Part shown: positions 12,334-22,879 of the stretch, one piece after another | Numbering within the stretch: position 1 is the stretch's first letter | How the letters are laid out: each line of letters opens with the position of its first letter | DNA from: Helichrysum umbraculigerum | Taxonomy: Eukaryota; Streptophyta; Magnoliopsida; Asterales; Asteraceae | Length of the DNA: 64,000 nt | Reading direction: 5' to 3' | NCBI GenBank assembly: GCA_949592205.1 | Contig: CATIUR010000001.1 | Span: forward strand, 14,771,501-14,835,500 | Position numbers and translations under genes: made by a program | The notes under the pieces: model-generated | What the model saw: the letters and a program-made list of their open reading frames with translations, nothing else | Told to the model about the DNA's origin: nothing | The model's database searches: none

Positions 12334-12720
12334 CTAGCACTGTGTCAACCTTGATTGTAGGATAGAGATTTCGTTTCGGTTGCCAATTACTTGGTTGTGG
12401 ACAATCTCCATAGTTTCGATGGTTTCCCCCACTTGGTTGCGGAGGATGTCCATGTTGTTGACAGTGTTTTCGTGTTCCTCGGAGACTTGATTAATGCGTT
12501 TGAGTGATGTGAGTCTCCAGTTTTCGTTGGTTTCTTGGAGTTCGATGTCCATAGCGTTAAGTCGTTGCTCGTGATGGTGTAGCCTAGCGGCTAAAACCGG
12601 TAGAGTGAGGTTAGCGGGATATGGGCTAGCTCGAGGCAACCTGGGGTTCCTCCTTGCTACCCTCGGTTTTCGTGATTCGTACGAATAAGAGCGCGACGAA
12701 CCGGGTGGTGTGTTTGCCAT
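12334..12720 (-). CDS. E2 upstream ORF between leader and gag
   Basis: A 128-residue ORF lies in the sense orientation between the primer site and gag. It has a basic, Ser/Arg-rich N-terminus and a predicted coiled coil from about residue 45 (LHHHEQRLNAMDIELQETN onward). No domain is recognised. T3 has an ORF in the same position (27,748) that shares only a short HEQ-containing helical stretch and adds a membrane segment, which this copy lacks. The shared position suggests an accessory gene of this lineage. A truncated C-terminus relative to T3 is possible. Confidence 0.6.
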   Translation of the reverse strand: MANTPPGSSRSYSYESRKPRVARRNPRLPRASPYPANLTLPVLAARLHHHEQRLNAMDIELQETNENWRLTSLKRINQVSEEHENTVNNMDILRNQVGETIETMEIVHNQVIGNRNEISILQSRLTQC

Positions 12721-13080
12721 TCTGAGACAAAGCGTTAGAAGGAATGAGGCCTATATTCATATAATACATATATAATATAGCCTAAGATTGTAACGAGTAG
12801 TATCACATAATAGCCTATTGGGTGTCTAGCACAGACAGGTTTGAATCCCGGTTCTCTCGAGGTCAGAGTCAACTAGTGTATTCCTGTTCGACATAATCAT
12901 TTCAGACCTTACATCATCTTTCCTTAATTGTACATAGTTGATCAGGCTATGTTAAATTAAAGTTGTATACTGTAATTCCTGAACCAGTCATGCCTAATGA
13001 GGAAATACTGCTTAACGGTCATAGTCTAGGCCCACTAAATGCAACCTAGTTCACTATAACCATAGGCTCTGATACCAATC
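12721..13080 (-). other. E2 leader and primer-binding site
   Basis: This untranslated leader is homologous to positions 1-456. The primer site TGGTATCAGAGC (minus) is at 13,077-13,066, three bases from the LTR end at 13,081. No ORF of note is present. Confidence 0.85.
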
Positions 13081-14645
13081 TATCGCACCCCCAATTTCGG
13101 GTTGCGGAAACGAATCGGGTCGGGGCGCGATTAATTACATATCAAGCACACAAGGTACAATGAAAGACCACCATATGCGTCGTTTTGAACTTGTATTGAT
13201 AAAAACATAAGTTTACATCAAAATAATGTTTACATTAGCTCAGTTTCTGAAATTGAGAAATTTACATCACATAATTACATTATACAAAATATAATAATGC
13301 AATTAAATCTCTGATTGTATAAATGCTGACTCGAGCTAATGATTCCTGCTTGGGCAGTCCAACCTACTGTTGTGTACCTGTGATACATGCTAAAATGGGT
13401 CAGCGAAACGCTGGTGAGCTCACAGGTTTGTATGTCAACACATATTTGTATGAACCGCAAGATTTATAATTGAATTTAAAATGCAATTAAGCAAAATAAA
13501 AGTTATACAGCCATGAGCACATAGTCTGAGCTTAACTTGAGTGTCAGGTCCAATTAAGGAAACCCAACTAAGGTACCTCCTACGAGTGCCTAACCTACAC
13601 TCGTCTTCCCAAATGCTAATACGTCCGTTTGACCAGTTAGTGCGTGCTAACCCGAACGAGGATTGTCAATCCTATATGATATCGTATACTAACATTCACG
13701 CTACAGATGTATTACCAAACTATGTTGTGGAGGGCTTTAAATTGATTAGTGAAAACAACTCATGTAGTATTTGATTTTTGAATTGTACTTGCGTTCAACT
13801 TGTAAATAAAACGAGCAATGTAATCACACCCCTGATGAAAACAGTAAAATAGGGGCTATGAGACTCACCTGAGCCTTGTTTGTTTATCTAAATAGACTTG
13901 AATTGATTAGCCTTGCGAATTGATGTCCGAAGAATTGTAACCCGAGGGCATTCAATACGCGCGATGGTTATTAATTGAATAGTATCTTAAAAGACTACCT
14001 TTGTAGTTGTTTGTCCAAATTACCCCGATTTGGTTGATTTGACTTGTCCAAATTACTACGATTTGGTTGATTTGACTTGAGTTTTCAAAAATGTGTACGG
14101 CCCGTTGGTGACGGTTTGTAATAATAATCTCAACTTTTATTATTATACTTGGGTGGTTGCATACTTAACAAAGTATATCTGTCTCGTGTATAAGTTGTAT
14201 CGTATCCGATTTGTTTGGTATAAAATGTTTCAAGACTTAGAAAATAATTTAACTTTTCTGTTTTTGGCGACACTTGGCTAGTGTCGATATAGGCGACACT
14301 AGTTAGGCGACTCTAGGTGAGTGTCGCTATAGGCGGCACTTGTTAGGTGACACTTGGTGAGTGTCGCTAGATTTCTGATTTTCAATAGTTGGGCGACACT
14401 TGATCAGTGTCGCTATAGGCGACACTTCTAAATTTTAGCGTCACTAAGGGAGTGTCGCTAATATAAATCTGATTAAGTAATTCAGCGACACTTAAGTAGT
14501 GTCGCTATAGGGGTGACACTTGGTATAGCGACACTTAGCTAGTGTCGCTAGCACTGTTTTTGGCACACTAGCGACACTTCCAACTGTTCGCCGGATTTTG
14601 AGCCGAAAACGAGTTTTCCGGCCACCGTTCGGTCCAAAACTTTTA
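13081..14645 (-). mobile_element. E2 5' LTR, 5' portion missing
   Basis: The LTR 3' end reads GGGGGTGCGATA on the minus strand at 13,081, adjacent to the primer site. Homology to the E1 LTR and to the solo LTR at 59,235-61,524 runs to about 14,645 (last shared block CCGGCCACCGTTCGGTCCAAA). Copia sequence then starts without any LTR terminus. The remaining 5' part is absent, so the junction is a deletion or illegitimate join rather than a clean insertion. Boundary uncertainty is about 20 bp. Confidence 0.75.
14266..14578. repeat. GCGACACT / AGTGTCGC inverted array in E2 LTR
   Basis: About seven copies each of GCGACACT and its complement AGTGTCGC alternate over 310 bp, forming a series of potential hairpins (for example GCGACACTtggctAGTGTCGC at 14,267). 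Several units are mutated. The array occupies the same LTR slot as the TTGAC array of E1 and the GCGACGTAG array at 60,483, with unrelated sequence. Confidence 0.85.
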
Positions 14646-15104
14646 AATCAAAAAGCACTGTTAACTAGACGCAGAGCCAACAGTGGAAATCAGAAGACGT
14701 TTACAGCAACAAAATTCAACACCTTCAAGCATATTAAGACTGCTAGCAATATTAATACCGCTAAACAGGTTGCCACTGCTTACACAGTTAAGACCCCTCG
14801 TCCAGTTAAAACCTGGGATTCAGTTAAAACTGTTAAAGCAGTTAGCACTTCTAGTGGTGTTAACACTGCTACCAATCTTAAGACTGCCAGGCCTTTGAAT
14901 ACTGGTTCAACTTCAAAATCTTTTAAACTAGTATCTGATGTTATGTCTAACATAAGTTGGACTTGGAAATTAAGAATTAATGACAAATCAAAAATTTCCA
15001 AGAACAACAGTGCATCACAATCAATGACCTTCAAAAGGGTTGACAGTGTGAATGCACAAGGGATACCCAAAACCAAATTGGTTTGGGTTCCCAAGAGAAA
15101 CTAA
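14646..15104 (+). pseudogene. SIRE-like Copia fragment: gag C-terminus
   Basis: The plus-strand frame to 15,104 carries a Thr/Lys/Val-rich tail (repeated VKT and NTA units) ending FKRVDSVNAQGIPKTKLVWVPK before a TAA. It matches the end of S1 gag (62,006-62,100), which closes with the same AKLVWVPK motif. The 5' part of gag and both zinc knuckles are missing. The apparent upstream start at 14,598 lies in E2 LTR sequence and is not a real gag start. Confidence 0.75.
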
Positions 15105-15888
15105 TTTCTGTTTAAATTATATGTGCAGAGCAAGTCAAGGAGTACATGGAACTTTGATAGTGGCTGCTCTAGGCACATGACAGGTGATAAAAGCAAGTTG
15201 CAGAACTTCAAGAAATTTGATGGAGGTCCTGTAGCTTTTGGAAGTAGTCCCAATGGTGGAAGGATTACAGGAAAAGGAAATGTCAACAGTGATAAGATAA
15301 TCTTTACTGATGTGTATTTTGTTGAACAATTGAAGTATAATTTGCTAAGTGTGAACCAAATTACTGAGAAAAAGAATCCAGTTCACTTCACAGACACATA
15401 ATGTTTTATTCTTTCTGATAAATTTAAGCTTGATCCAAACATGATCTTTATGAAAATTCCAAGAAAGAATAACATGTACTGTTGTGACTTAGCAAATTTC
15501 ATACCTCAAAAGGAGTTAAATTGTCTTATTTCAAAAGCAACTGTTGATGAATCTGATCTTTGGCATAGAAGGATGTGTCACATGAATTTCAAAACCATTA
15601 ACAAACTTGTTAAAAGCAAACTTGTCAGAGGTTTACCTGAGAAAACATATTCATGTAATGATCACTGTGTTGCCTGCCAAAAAGGCAAGCAACATAAATC
15701 CTCTTATAAGCCCAAAATCATGAATTCAAATTGCATTTCTTTACACTTACTGCACATGGATTTGTTTAGACCAACGAATGTGAGTAGTATAGGGAAGAAA
15801 TCATATTGTCTTTTGATCATTGATGATTATAGCATATTTTGTTGGGTATTCTTTCTTAGGACAAAAGAAGAAACTGGTGAGCAACTGA
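15105..15888 (+). pseudogene. SIRE-like Copia fragment: protease and integrase N-part
   Basis: After the gag stop the same frame resumes with FDSGCSRHMTGD, the Copia protease active site, and continues through the GAG-pre-integrase region with its H/C zinc site (LWHRRMCHMNF ... CNDHCVACQKGKQH) to the first integrase-core Asp (LHMDLF). A TAA at 15,399-15,401 replaces the sense codon seen in S1. The fragment ends abruptly inside integrase at 15,888, where the Z1 LTR begins. Confidence 0.82.
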
Positions 15889-16878
15889 TGGCACCCGAAA
15901 GCGTCGGTGTCGTTGATGGTAACTAATCGGGCGCCAACAGGGGTTTCAAAATTTATATTTAGCTGGGCTTAAATTATACGTACTACCTACTCTGGTTAAC
16001 AAGCGGTAAGTATGACCTAAGATCGTTCTATGAATCCAAACGTGTGAGTGATTAAAGCTGGTGCTTTCGGTAGGGAAGTATTTAGGATGGAACAAAGTAG
16101 GTAGGTTTGGGGGTTTTTAAATTAAAGACAGGTAATTAAAATGCAGTAAAGTAAATTGCAGTAAATTAAAGTGCAGGAAAGCAGATAAAGATAAATATGT
16201 GATTGCTGAGACTTCGATAATTAATGTTTCAGGATGACAGATTAAACAGGGACAATACTAAATGTTATGGACAAACTAATAGGAGTAAACTCTAGAACCC
16301 TACCAATTAAGTTTCTCATTGGCATGTCACTAGGAACTAGGTTATCATGATTCTGATCGGAGCAATACGCAAACTTCCAATACTCATCTAGTTGAAAGAT
16401 GAGCAACCTATCTTGGCTTGTTACCGAGGTGCATGAATCAGTAGCGTATCGTCTCATAGGTCCGACCGTTCTTAACCCCTAAAATAATTTACTATTCCAT
16501 TACCATGCAGATTAATAACTTCGTATGTTTAGACCATTGATTATGTAAGACTTAGTGTTTTAAGGTTTCTAGGTCGCTAGGACTTTACTCTTATTCCTAA
16601 GTCTTGTTTCATGCACTAAGATTTGGTTACTTCAACTTATGACTTGAGTTCTCCTTTTCAAACAGTTATACATCCCTGGATTATTCGCAGTTTATAAAAA
16701 CGTGTTTCATATGCAAACCATGACTTTTAGTAATCGGACAGTGTACTTTACATGGTAGTTCAACTGCTTCTTACATCAAACATGCGGTCAGGAGTAATTG
16801 ACGGTGAAAGTGACACTCTAAACTAACTAAATGTAAAGCAATACAGAAATGTAAACCTAATATATACAACGAGTGGGT

Positions 16879-17158
16879 TCACTGTGTCTTACTTATAGCA
16901 TGTAATGGGCACATATAACTACTTACCATAATTAAGGTTGATCAGGTCCTAATTACTAGGTTGCAGTCACGTGGATAACCAGAAAGGGTACTCCATAATT
17001 AAACTCAAGTTCATAAAGTCACTGTGTCTTACTTATTGCATGTCATGGGCACATATAACTACTTACCATAATTAAGGTTGATCAGGTCCTAATTACTAGG
17101 TTGCAGTCACGTGGATAACCAGAAAGGGTACTCCATAATTAAACTCAAGTTCATAAAG
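16879..17158. repeat. 140-bp tandem duplication in Z1 LTR
   Basis: Copies start at 16,879 (TCACTGTGTCTTACTTATAG) and 17,019 and differ at only about two positions, so the duplication is recent relative to the LTR. It lies downstream of the promoter on the element's strand. Confidence 0.93.
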
Positions 17159-17842
17159 TCTCAACGATACAAGGGTCATTAATTCCTATTTTATCTGAAC
17201 GTGTTTTACGAACATCATTTTATTGTACATTGACTTTCGTAGGATATACCAGTTAGTTATGAAGTTGTGTTATCCTTTCGGAATTCCAACTGTAAACCAG
17301 AGCTGATTCCAGTGATGTAACTACCTTCGGTCGTGTATTGACTTCCATACATTTGTACTCCGCTTGAAGCGTTTCCAGTACTATATCAAATAAACAGTCG
17401 AATAGGGGCCGTCACATCACATTACGATTGTTGTACACTAATCATATAATGTCATCCTTACTTATAATTATCTACATCATCAACAATCACAATAATAGAT
17501 TACTCGCAATTCATGGCAATAAATATATCACATACCAAGCAATAATACATAATTAGAGTATGAAATAAAGCAAGTATGATAAAGGTTTAGATATCACCAG
17601 GAAATAAATGCGTAACAGCGTATTATTATAATTGACAACTCGTTCACACGTACAAAGATGAATCTCCAAACTCCTAATGTTCGCTCTAGCCTCTACGTTA
17701 ATCCGAAGATTAATTAAAATAATCCTAGACTAAAATATGAGAGAGTTTTTAGAGTGAGAAAGTGAAAATGGATGAGTGAGAGTATGTGTATGAGTGTGAA
17801 TTTGAGAATGTGAGTGTGTCTTGCAAATGAGCCTCACACCTC

Positions 17843-18105
17843 CTATTTATAGGAGAGTTTTGGTGCATGTTAGCAATTGGAAGCTCACAATAGCAAAAGG
17901 TGGAAAAGGTGGTGGCACCAGGTACGGGAAGGTGGTGGCACGAGGTACGTAAAGTTGCGTAAAGGTGGTGCACGAGGTACGTAAAGTTGCGTAAAGGTCT
18001 AGCACCGGGTACACGCAAGGACCAAAAAGAGGGAAGCGTGTGGGAGGGTGGCAGCCGGCGGCGGCCTGGTGGCTGGCCGGCGGCGGCTGGCTGCTACCCG
18101 CACCA
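17843..18105 (-). promoter_or_regulatory. Z1 LTR core promoter and upstream repeats
   Basis: The minus strand has TATAAATAG at 17,851-17,843. Upstream on that strand lies a 32-bp repeat (GAGGTACGTAAAGTTGCG at 17,942 and 17,974, with a degenerate copy at 17,918), then a GC-rich palindromic patch of GCCGGCGGCGGC units at about 18,050-18,090. The promoter sense strand leads into Ser/Thr-type low-complexity sequence rather than a gene. Confidence 0.65.
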
Positions 18106-18607
18106 GTTCGTCGCATGTTGCCTCGTTTCTCGATTCGCGCGTGTTTTCTTCGTTATGTGTCCGTTTGCATCGATTCTTTTTTTATTGGATTCGTAATTCA
18201 AAAACGAAGACTTTGACGAAAAGATATCCCAAAAATATGTCTTTGAACTTTAGATGTGTCGTACGAATCATTTGGATCTTCCGGCGTACGTAGAATCTTC
18301 GTTCTTCGTCCGTTTTTGTTGATTCTTCTTCTGTTGGATTCGTAATTTGAAAACGAACATCTTGGATGAGATGGATGTTGGTGATGGGAACTTTTTTCTT
18401 GAAATCTCGTTTTGATGTCTTGAATCTTCAAACGTGCGTAGAATCTTCGTTTTACATCCGTTTTGCTTGATTTTCATCGTGCAACCTTGTTTTGACCATC
18501 TTGGCATAATACTATTGATTTGTAATGGTTTCGAGTTAAAATGCTAAGAATCGTTCCAGAATGAGAGAGATATCGGTAGTAAAAACGTGACTTTTTACGC
18601 GATATCA

Positions 18608-19547
18608 AGTATCCCACACTTAGAACTTTGCTTGTCCTCAAGCAAACTCATTCATAAAAAGCTTCTGGAAGGATTCTAATCGCATTAGTCCTTAGAGATA
18701 CTATTTACAAAGAATATAATATTACATTTACGAAAGAGTTTTTTACTGTAAACTATGGGTTTGTAGAATTTGATACCTTCTTCGAGCAACTCGTATGATG
18801 GTCATGACTAGGCAATCCTCACAAGCGGGTCACTCAAATCACTCAGGTGTTTAGGGTTTCCTACTCACCAGTGTCGATCGCTCAGATAGCCAGTCATGCA
18901 TCATTTTCGTCATAGGCTTGATCAAGAATCAAATCTCCATCACTTTTGATGAGGACGATACTAACCTCTCGAGATGTCTTGGAAAGGAATCGGTTGCTTG
19001 GTTTTGAAGGAGGTGCATGATGAGGGGTGTGATGGGTTTATGTATTTTCTCGAAACTAGGATGCTTTTCTTGAGAGTGTCCCTTCTGGATTTTCTCAGAT
19101 TTTTGGAGAGACTTGTAGCCCTTTCCGTTGGATTTTTCTTCTTGGCCTTTTTCTTGGTCGTGCCGGCATGATTCTTTTTGTTTTGTTTCTTTTTGTTTTC
19201 TTTTCTTCTATTATGCCGACCACATTGATGTATATATTCTATGTCCTTTGAAGGTTTTTCAATAATATTGGGTTGTGATGGCTTTTCTTGCAAAAGTCTT
19301 AGGAAATTGAGAGTGTCTCTGAATATTTGTTAGAAGATGAAACTTCCGTAGGTTCGGGATGAACAATAGGAGGTTTTGATTGGGTGTGAAGAGTGAATGT
19401 TGAGTGGGTGGAAGTTTGGTGGTGTAAGGGTGCTTGGATTCCTTAGAAGTTATCAAGATAGGTTGTATCTATGCCACGTATGGCACTCATTGATGTGATC
19501 TCGAAATGCATTGCAAGAGCAAGTTCTAATTCAAATGCGTACATCGG
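18608..19547 (-). other. Z1 3' region upstream of 3' LTR
   Basis: Non-coding sequence on the minus strand ends with TTTGCTTGAGGACAAGCAAA and CTAAGTGTGGGATA just before the LTR. It aligns with Z2 22,880-24,120, including the stretch at 18,790-18,985 and the final block (19,490-19,547). A Lys-rich 110-codon ORF (18,961-19,293) reflects a purine-rich tract and is not supported as a gene. The element continues beyond the T2 insertion. Confidence 0.75.
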
Positions 19548-21420
19548 TATAACACCCCTCATTTCAATGTCAATTAAATATAATATTATCGGAAGCGTTT
19601 GTCCAAATTAAAACATTAATTATTCACCTTATTTAATGAACACAAATTCCAACTTATTTAAAACATAATTTATCAATCTGGGTGTTATATAAAACAAGAA
19701 TAACACTAATTTATAAAACCAAAAATCATAGTAACACTTGGTAGTCAAACATTCTTCAATCCATTCCTTGCCCAGCCCAAATCATCTCAAGACCTGTAAG
19801 GGTAAATAGTGGGATTAGCACAAAGCTAAGTGAGTCAACCTGTCACTATCAGTACAACTCAGTATAACAATACTGATTATCACAAATATCACATAGACAC
19901 TGACACAACATCACCAAGAGGATCGGTGGTCCTTGTGACACCGCTCAGACCCGGGAGGTGCACCAAGCGACGCTTACAACCAACTGCAGGCCAATACAGT
20001 GGCATTACCGATAACTGTTTGCTACCTTTAGTCAATATGTGCTCTATTCTCAACACATGATCACAAATCTCACATTGACTAACCTGTAGCAACCCAGTCT
20101 AACTAATCAGTCAAGTTGACCTTCGAATCACAGAATGCTCAAAGGCAACACATCACTTATTACACGTGTATTTCACAATTCACAGTTCAACAATCACAAT
20201 CACAATCACTATATCACTATGTTCACTTGTTGTAACCAATTATGTTACAACTAAATCACATTGAGAGTACGAGTCCACTCACCAATACCTCAGCAGCAAG
20301 CTCAGAAGTCTAATATTACTGAGCCTTCTCTCCATCTGAGAATCACAACAAAATACACAAGTCAGTAACTTGGCATCAATAACGATCTCGTTATAATAAG
20401 CAACACATGTTATAATCATATAACATATCACAGTATCTCAATACATCATACCCCATATCAATTATGTTAACATCTATCAATTGGTACTTATCAATCCTAT
20501 ACCATTTCGTATAAACATATAACTCTTTTTAATCGTAACATCAACATATATATTATCATGTTACAATATTTATTATGTCACTTCACTCACTAGTCACCGC
20601 TAAAACATGAAAAGCGTTTGAAATACGGTTTATAACGAAAAAAACAATTTCCTGCGTTGGTTATTTAGCCGCCGGCTAATTAGTTTGACTGCCGGCCAAA
20701 CCGAATTCGTGACCGCCGGCCCAAAACAAATTCCTGACCGCCGGCCAAAAGGCTTGACCGCCGGCCACAGGCCACAGGCCACAGTCCCAACCCTGTTCTT
20801 TCTGTTCTTCGTTTCCAGCTCGTTAATTCGATCAAAATCATCAAATTCGACTATGTAACCCAGTTTTAAAGTATCCCAAATCAATATACAACATCGTGTA
20901 TCATCATTTCTCTTCAATTTAATCATAATCAATCAAACCCAATTTATATCTAAAAATCAAGAATACTTACAACTTAATTTTTGATGTACTAAAGTTGATG
21001 ATGAGGAAATCTGATGTTGAAGCTTAATCCCGATCACAACTTAATTTGAATTAAAGTTTGATTTTGATTTCAATTTTTGGGGTTTTTGTTTCTTAGGTTT
21101 CAAGAATGAAATAAGGAAACCAAATATAAAAGAAAGGAGGTCGGCTCCTAAACCGACCTTCACTTATACGGGTATAATTTAATACCCCTTCTCAACCTAT
21201 TGTCTGGAACCCGAAAACATTTGCGAGTCCAAACATTTTATTTTACCGTCAACTTTATTAATTTAAATCACTTAATATTTTACTAACCACAATAAATCCT
21301 GAAACTTATTTCCTAGTTATTTTCAAATAATTCACACAATATTATTTCCAAACACATTAAGTATTAATTTAAAATCAAGAAATAATATAAAACAACTAGG
21401 TCCAATTTACGGATGTTACA
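19548..21420 (-). mobile_element. T2 3' LTR (chromovirus)
   Basis: This 1,873-bp LTR runs on the minus strand from TGTAACATCC at 21,420 to GGGGTGTTATA at 19,548. It is the same family as the solo LTR at 52,567-54,542. A sense-strand CT-rich leader and TATA-like sequence (TTTATATTTGG near 21,125-21,135) occur. It interrupts the Z1 3' region, whose homologue Z2 continues without a break at the matching point. The left flank ATCGG (19,543-19,547) is the predicted target duplication. Confidence 0.85.
20669..20768. repeat. GCCGGC palindrome array in T2 LTR
   Basis: Five GCCGGC cores (20,671; 20,691; 20,715; 20,740; 20,760) are spaced 20-25 bp within CCGCCGGCC-type units. The surrounding LTR is AT-rich. 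The related solo LTR has CCGGCGGCTT units at the equivalent position (53,231-53,481). Confidence 0.85.
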
Positions 21421-21569
21421 AATTTCTCCCCCTTAAAAGATTTCGTCCTCGAAATCTGATCACACTCAGCTCGTCTAATATAACATACTCACCTATATCT
21501 TATCATACATTAATCCTCAAGAGTAACTTATACTATATTTATCTTGTTTCAATTCTTTGTACCTTCACC
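21421..21569 (-). other. T2 polypurine tract and 3' internal end
   Basis: On the minus strand TTTCGAGGACGAAATC is followed by TTTTAAGGGGGAGAAATT and then the LTR. The FGDEI-like block plus purine tract is typical of the end of chromovirus internal regions. Only 149 bp of T2 interior remain before Z2 starts at about 21,570. The gag-pol of T2 should lie past the right edge of the window. Confidence 0.75.
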
Positions 21570-22879
21570 TGTCCCCATGGACATGTGATCGGTCGAAGAT
21601 CAACGGGTTTTTTAAAATTTGTTTTTGCTGGGCCTAAGTATACTAAAGCTATGGGTGAGTACAGCGATAGGTATGACCTAGGGTCGTTCTTCAAACTACA
21701 ATGGGCATGGGATCTAGGACTTCAGTTATCTATGGGGATTTAGCTAGGGTTTAAACGAGATTTTTGGTTGGTTTTGGTTTTAACTAACTACTAATTATCT
21801 AAAATTAAATTAAAATAAAGTAAGGTGGAGGTGAGGTGGCAACGAGAACTTATAGGTGAAGCGAGTGTTTACTATGATAATTACTCATGCTATTTAGGGG
21901 TAGTTAATGGGATAAAGCTTTAGTTAAGATGACAGTTATATTTCCTAATGAGCCATAACTCCTAGCCTATTATCTATCTAACGTAGAGTTGTCCGCAATC
22001 AGATAAATAACATGTCACATGGATAACAGTTATGGAATGTAAACTACACCGGAAGTTGTCCCAAATGTAGCAACATATTTAACCAACAACCATCCTCGAG
22101 TCTTGCTCCCCAAACTCGGACATTTGAGATATCCGAATCATGGCATGAATTGTTGAATAAACAAAAACATGAACAGGGGTTTCCTAACGGAACAAGTTGG
22201 GATGATCTGGTCTAACGGCTGATTAAATTGTTCATCATTATTTCATGTAAATCATTTTAACTATTCTATGCATGTTAAAATGGTGTATGCAATTGATAAA
22301 TATTTGAAAACCTAATCATGTAACTAATCAGCATAACAGATACTAGCATGCAAACCCTAAGCAACAATCAAACAAGAACATGCAGTAAGGCAGCATAGCA
22401 GGGATCAATTAAGCAGAGTGACGGGGTACATGGTTAAGTCACAAGTGTCCCGAAAGTTCTCTCAAAGACACTGTATACGGTCTGGCTCAGCCGTATACGG
22501 TCTGTGTTCAGCCGTATTCGGTTCTTCGGTTCTTCGTTTCTTCGTTCGGGCGTAACTTCTTCGTCGTTTATCCGTTTTGAGTGATTCTCACGCTCACGGT
22601 TTCGTAATTTCCTAACGAAGAAAATGACATAAGTTAGAGGTCATAATTTCAAGTATAGCCTAAATTGTGCTTAAATGCGTGAACGGAAGATTCGTTAATC
22701 GTTTGTGCTCAATTTTACTCGTTTTTAGGTCTTTTTGGTTGAATCTTGAAACATCGTCTATATTTTAGCACTTATGATGAAATGTGATGTTTAAGTTCAT
22801 ATTTAAGTGTTTTCATTAATAATTGGGCTAAAATGGTGAGATAATGGCACACAAAAATATGACTTTTTCCGTGTTATCA
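21570..22879 (-). mobile_element. Z2 3' LTR (Athila type)
   Basis: The LTR starts TGATAACACGG on the minus strand at 22,879 immediately after CTAAGTGTGGGATATT and ends near 21,570 (CATGGGGACA). At 1.3 kb it is about half the length of the Z1 and A+ LTRs, so it is probably internally deleted; I see no clear TATA box. The 3' block (21,600-21,700) matches Z1 and A+. The left flank TCACC is the predicted target duplication. The left end could be shifted by about 15 bp. Confidence 0.72.
22471..22521. repeat. CCGTATACGG palindromes, 20-21 bp apart (Z2 LTR)
   Basis: Three units (CTGTATACGG 22,471, CCGTATACGG 22,491, CCGTATTCGG 22,512) repeat at 20 and 21 bp. The same 10-bp palindrome recurs five times at about 21 bp in the A+ LTR (40,902-40,993). 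Confidence 0.85.

Larger units (their letters stand above)
5127..14645 (-). mobile_element. E2: decayed Tekay-type chromovirus
   Basis: Read on the minus strand this is a 5' LTR (13,081 to about 14,645, start lost), primer site, leader, small upstream ORF, gag, protease, RT, RNase H, integrase with chromodomain, polypurine tract and a 3' LTR remnant. The order and the C-terminal chromodomain place it in the chromoviruses, Tekay/Del-like. It is dead: the reading frame is broken by frameshifts, an 18-C tract, nonsense codons and a 2.06-kb solo LTR. It is related to, but clearly diverged from, intact T3 in this window. Confidence 0.88.
15889..18607 (-). mobile_element. Z1 3' LTR (Athila type)
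   Basis: The LTR starts TGATATCGCG on the minus strand at 18,607, directly after the CTAAGTGTGGGATA motif, and ends near 15,889 (TGCCA) in Copia integrase. The first 40 bases match the LTR starts of Z2 (22,879) and A+ (40,409). The block near its 3' end (AGTACTACCT...GACCT...GTTC, 15,970-16,050) matches A+ 42,590-42,680. Length is about 2.7 kb. The left end could be 15,886 or 15,889. The left flank actga is the predicted target duplication. Confidence 0.75.

Noticed and set aside
17749..18293. Several overlapping ORFs in GC-rich Z1 LTR sequence
   Set aside because: Six-frame openness from GC content and repeats around the promoter; no consistent frame or domain.
18961..19293. Lys-rich 110-codon ORF in the Z1 3' region
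   Set aside because: It is produced by a purine-rich tract; the matching stretch of Z2 (23,500-23,750) is A-rich but not open in the same way.
19830..20060. Short ORF in the T2 LTR as a small peptide gene
   Set aside because: The related solo LTR (52,567-54,542) does not keep the frame.
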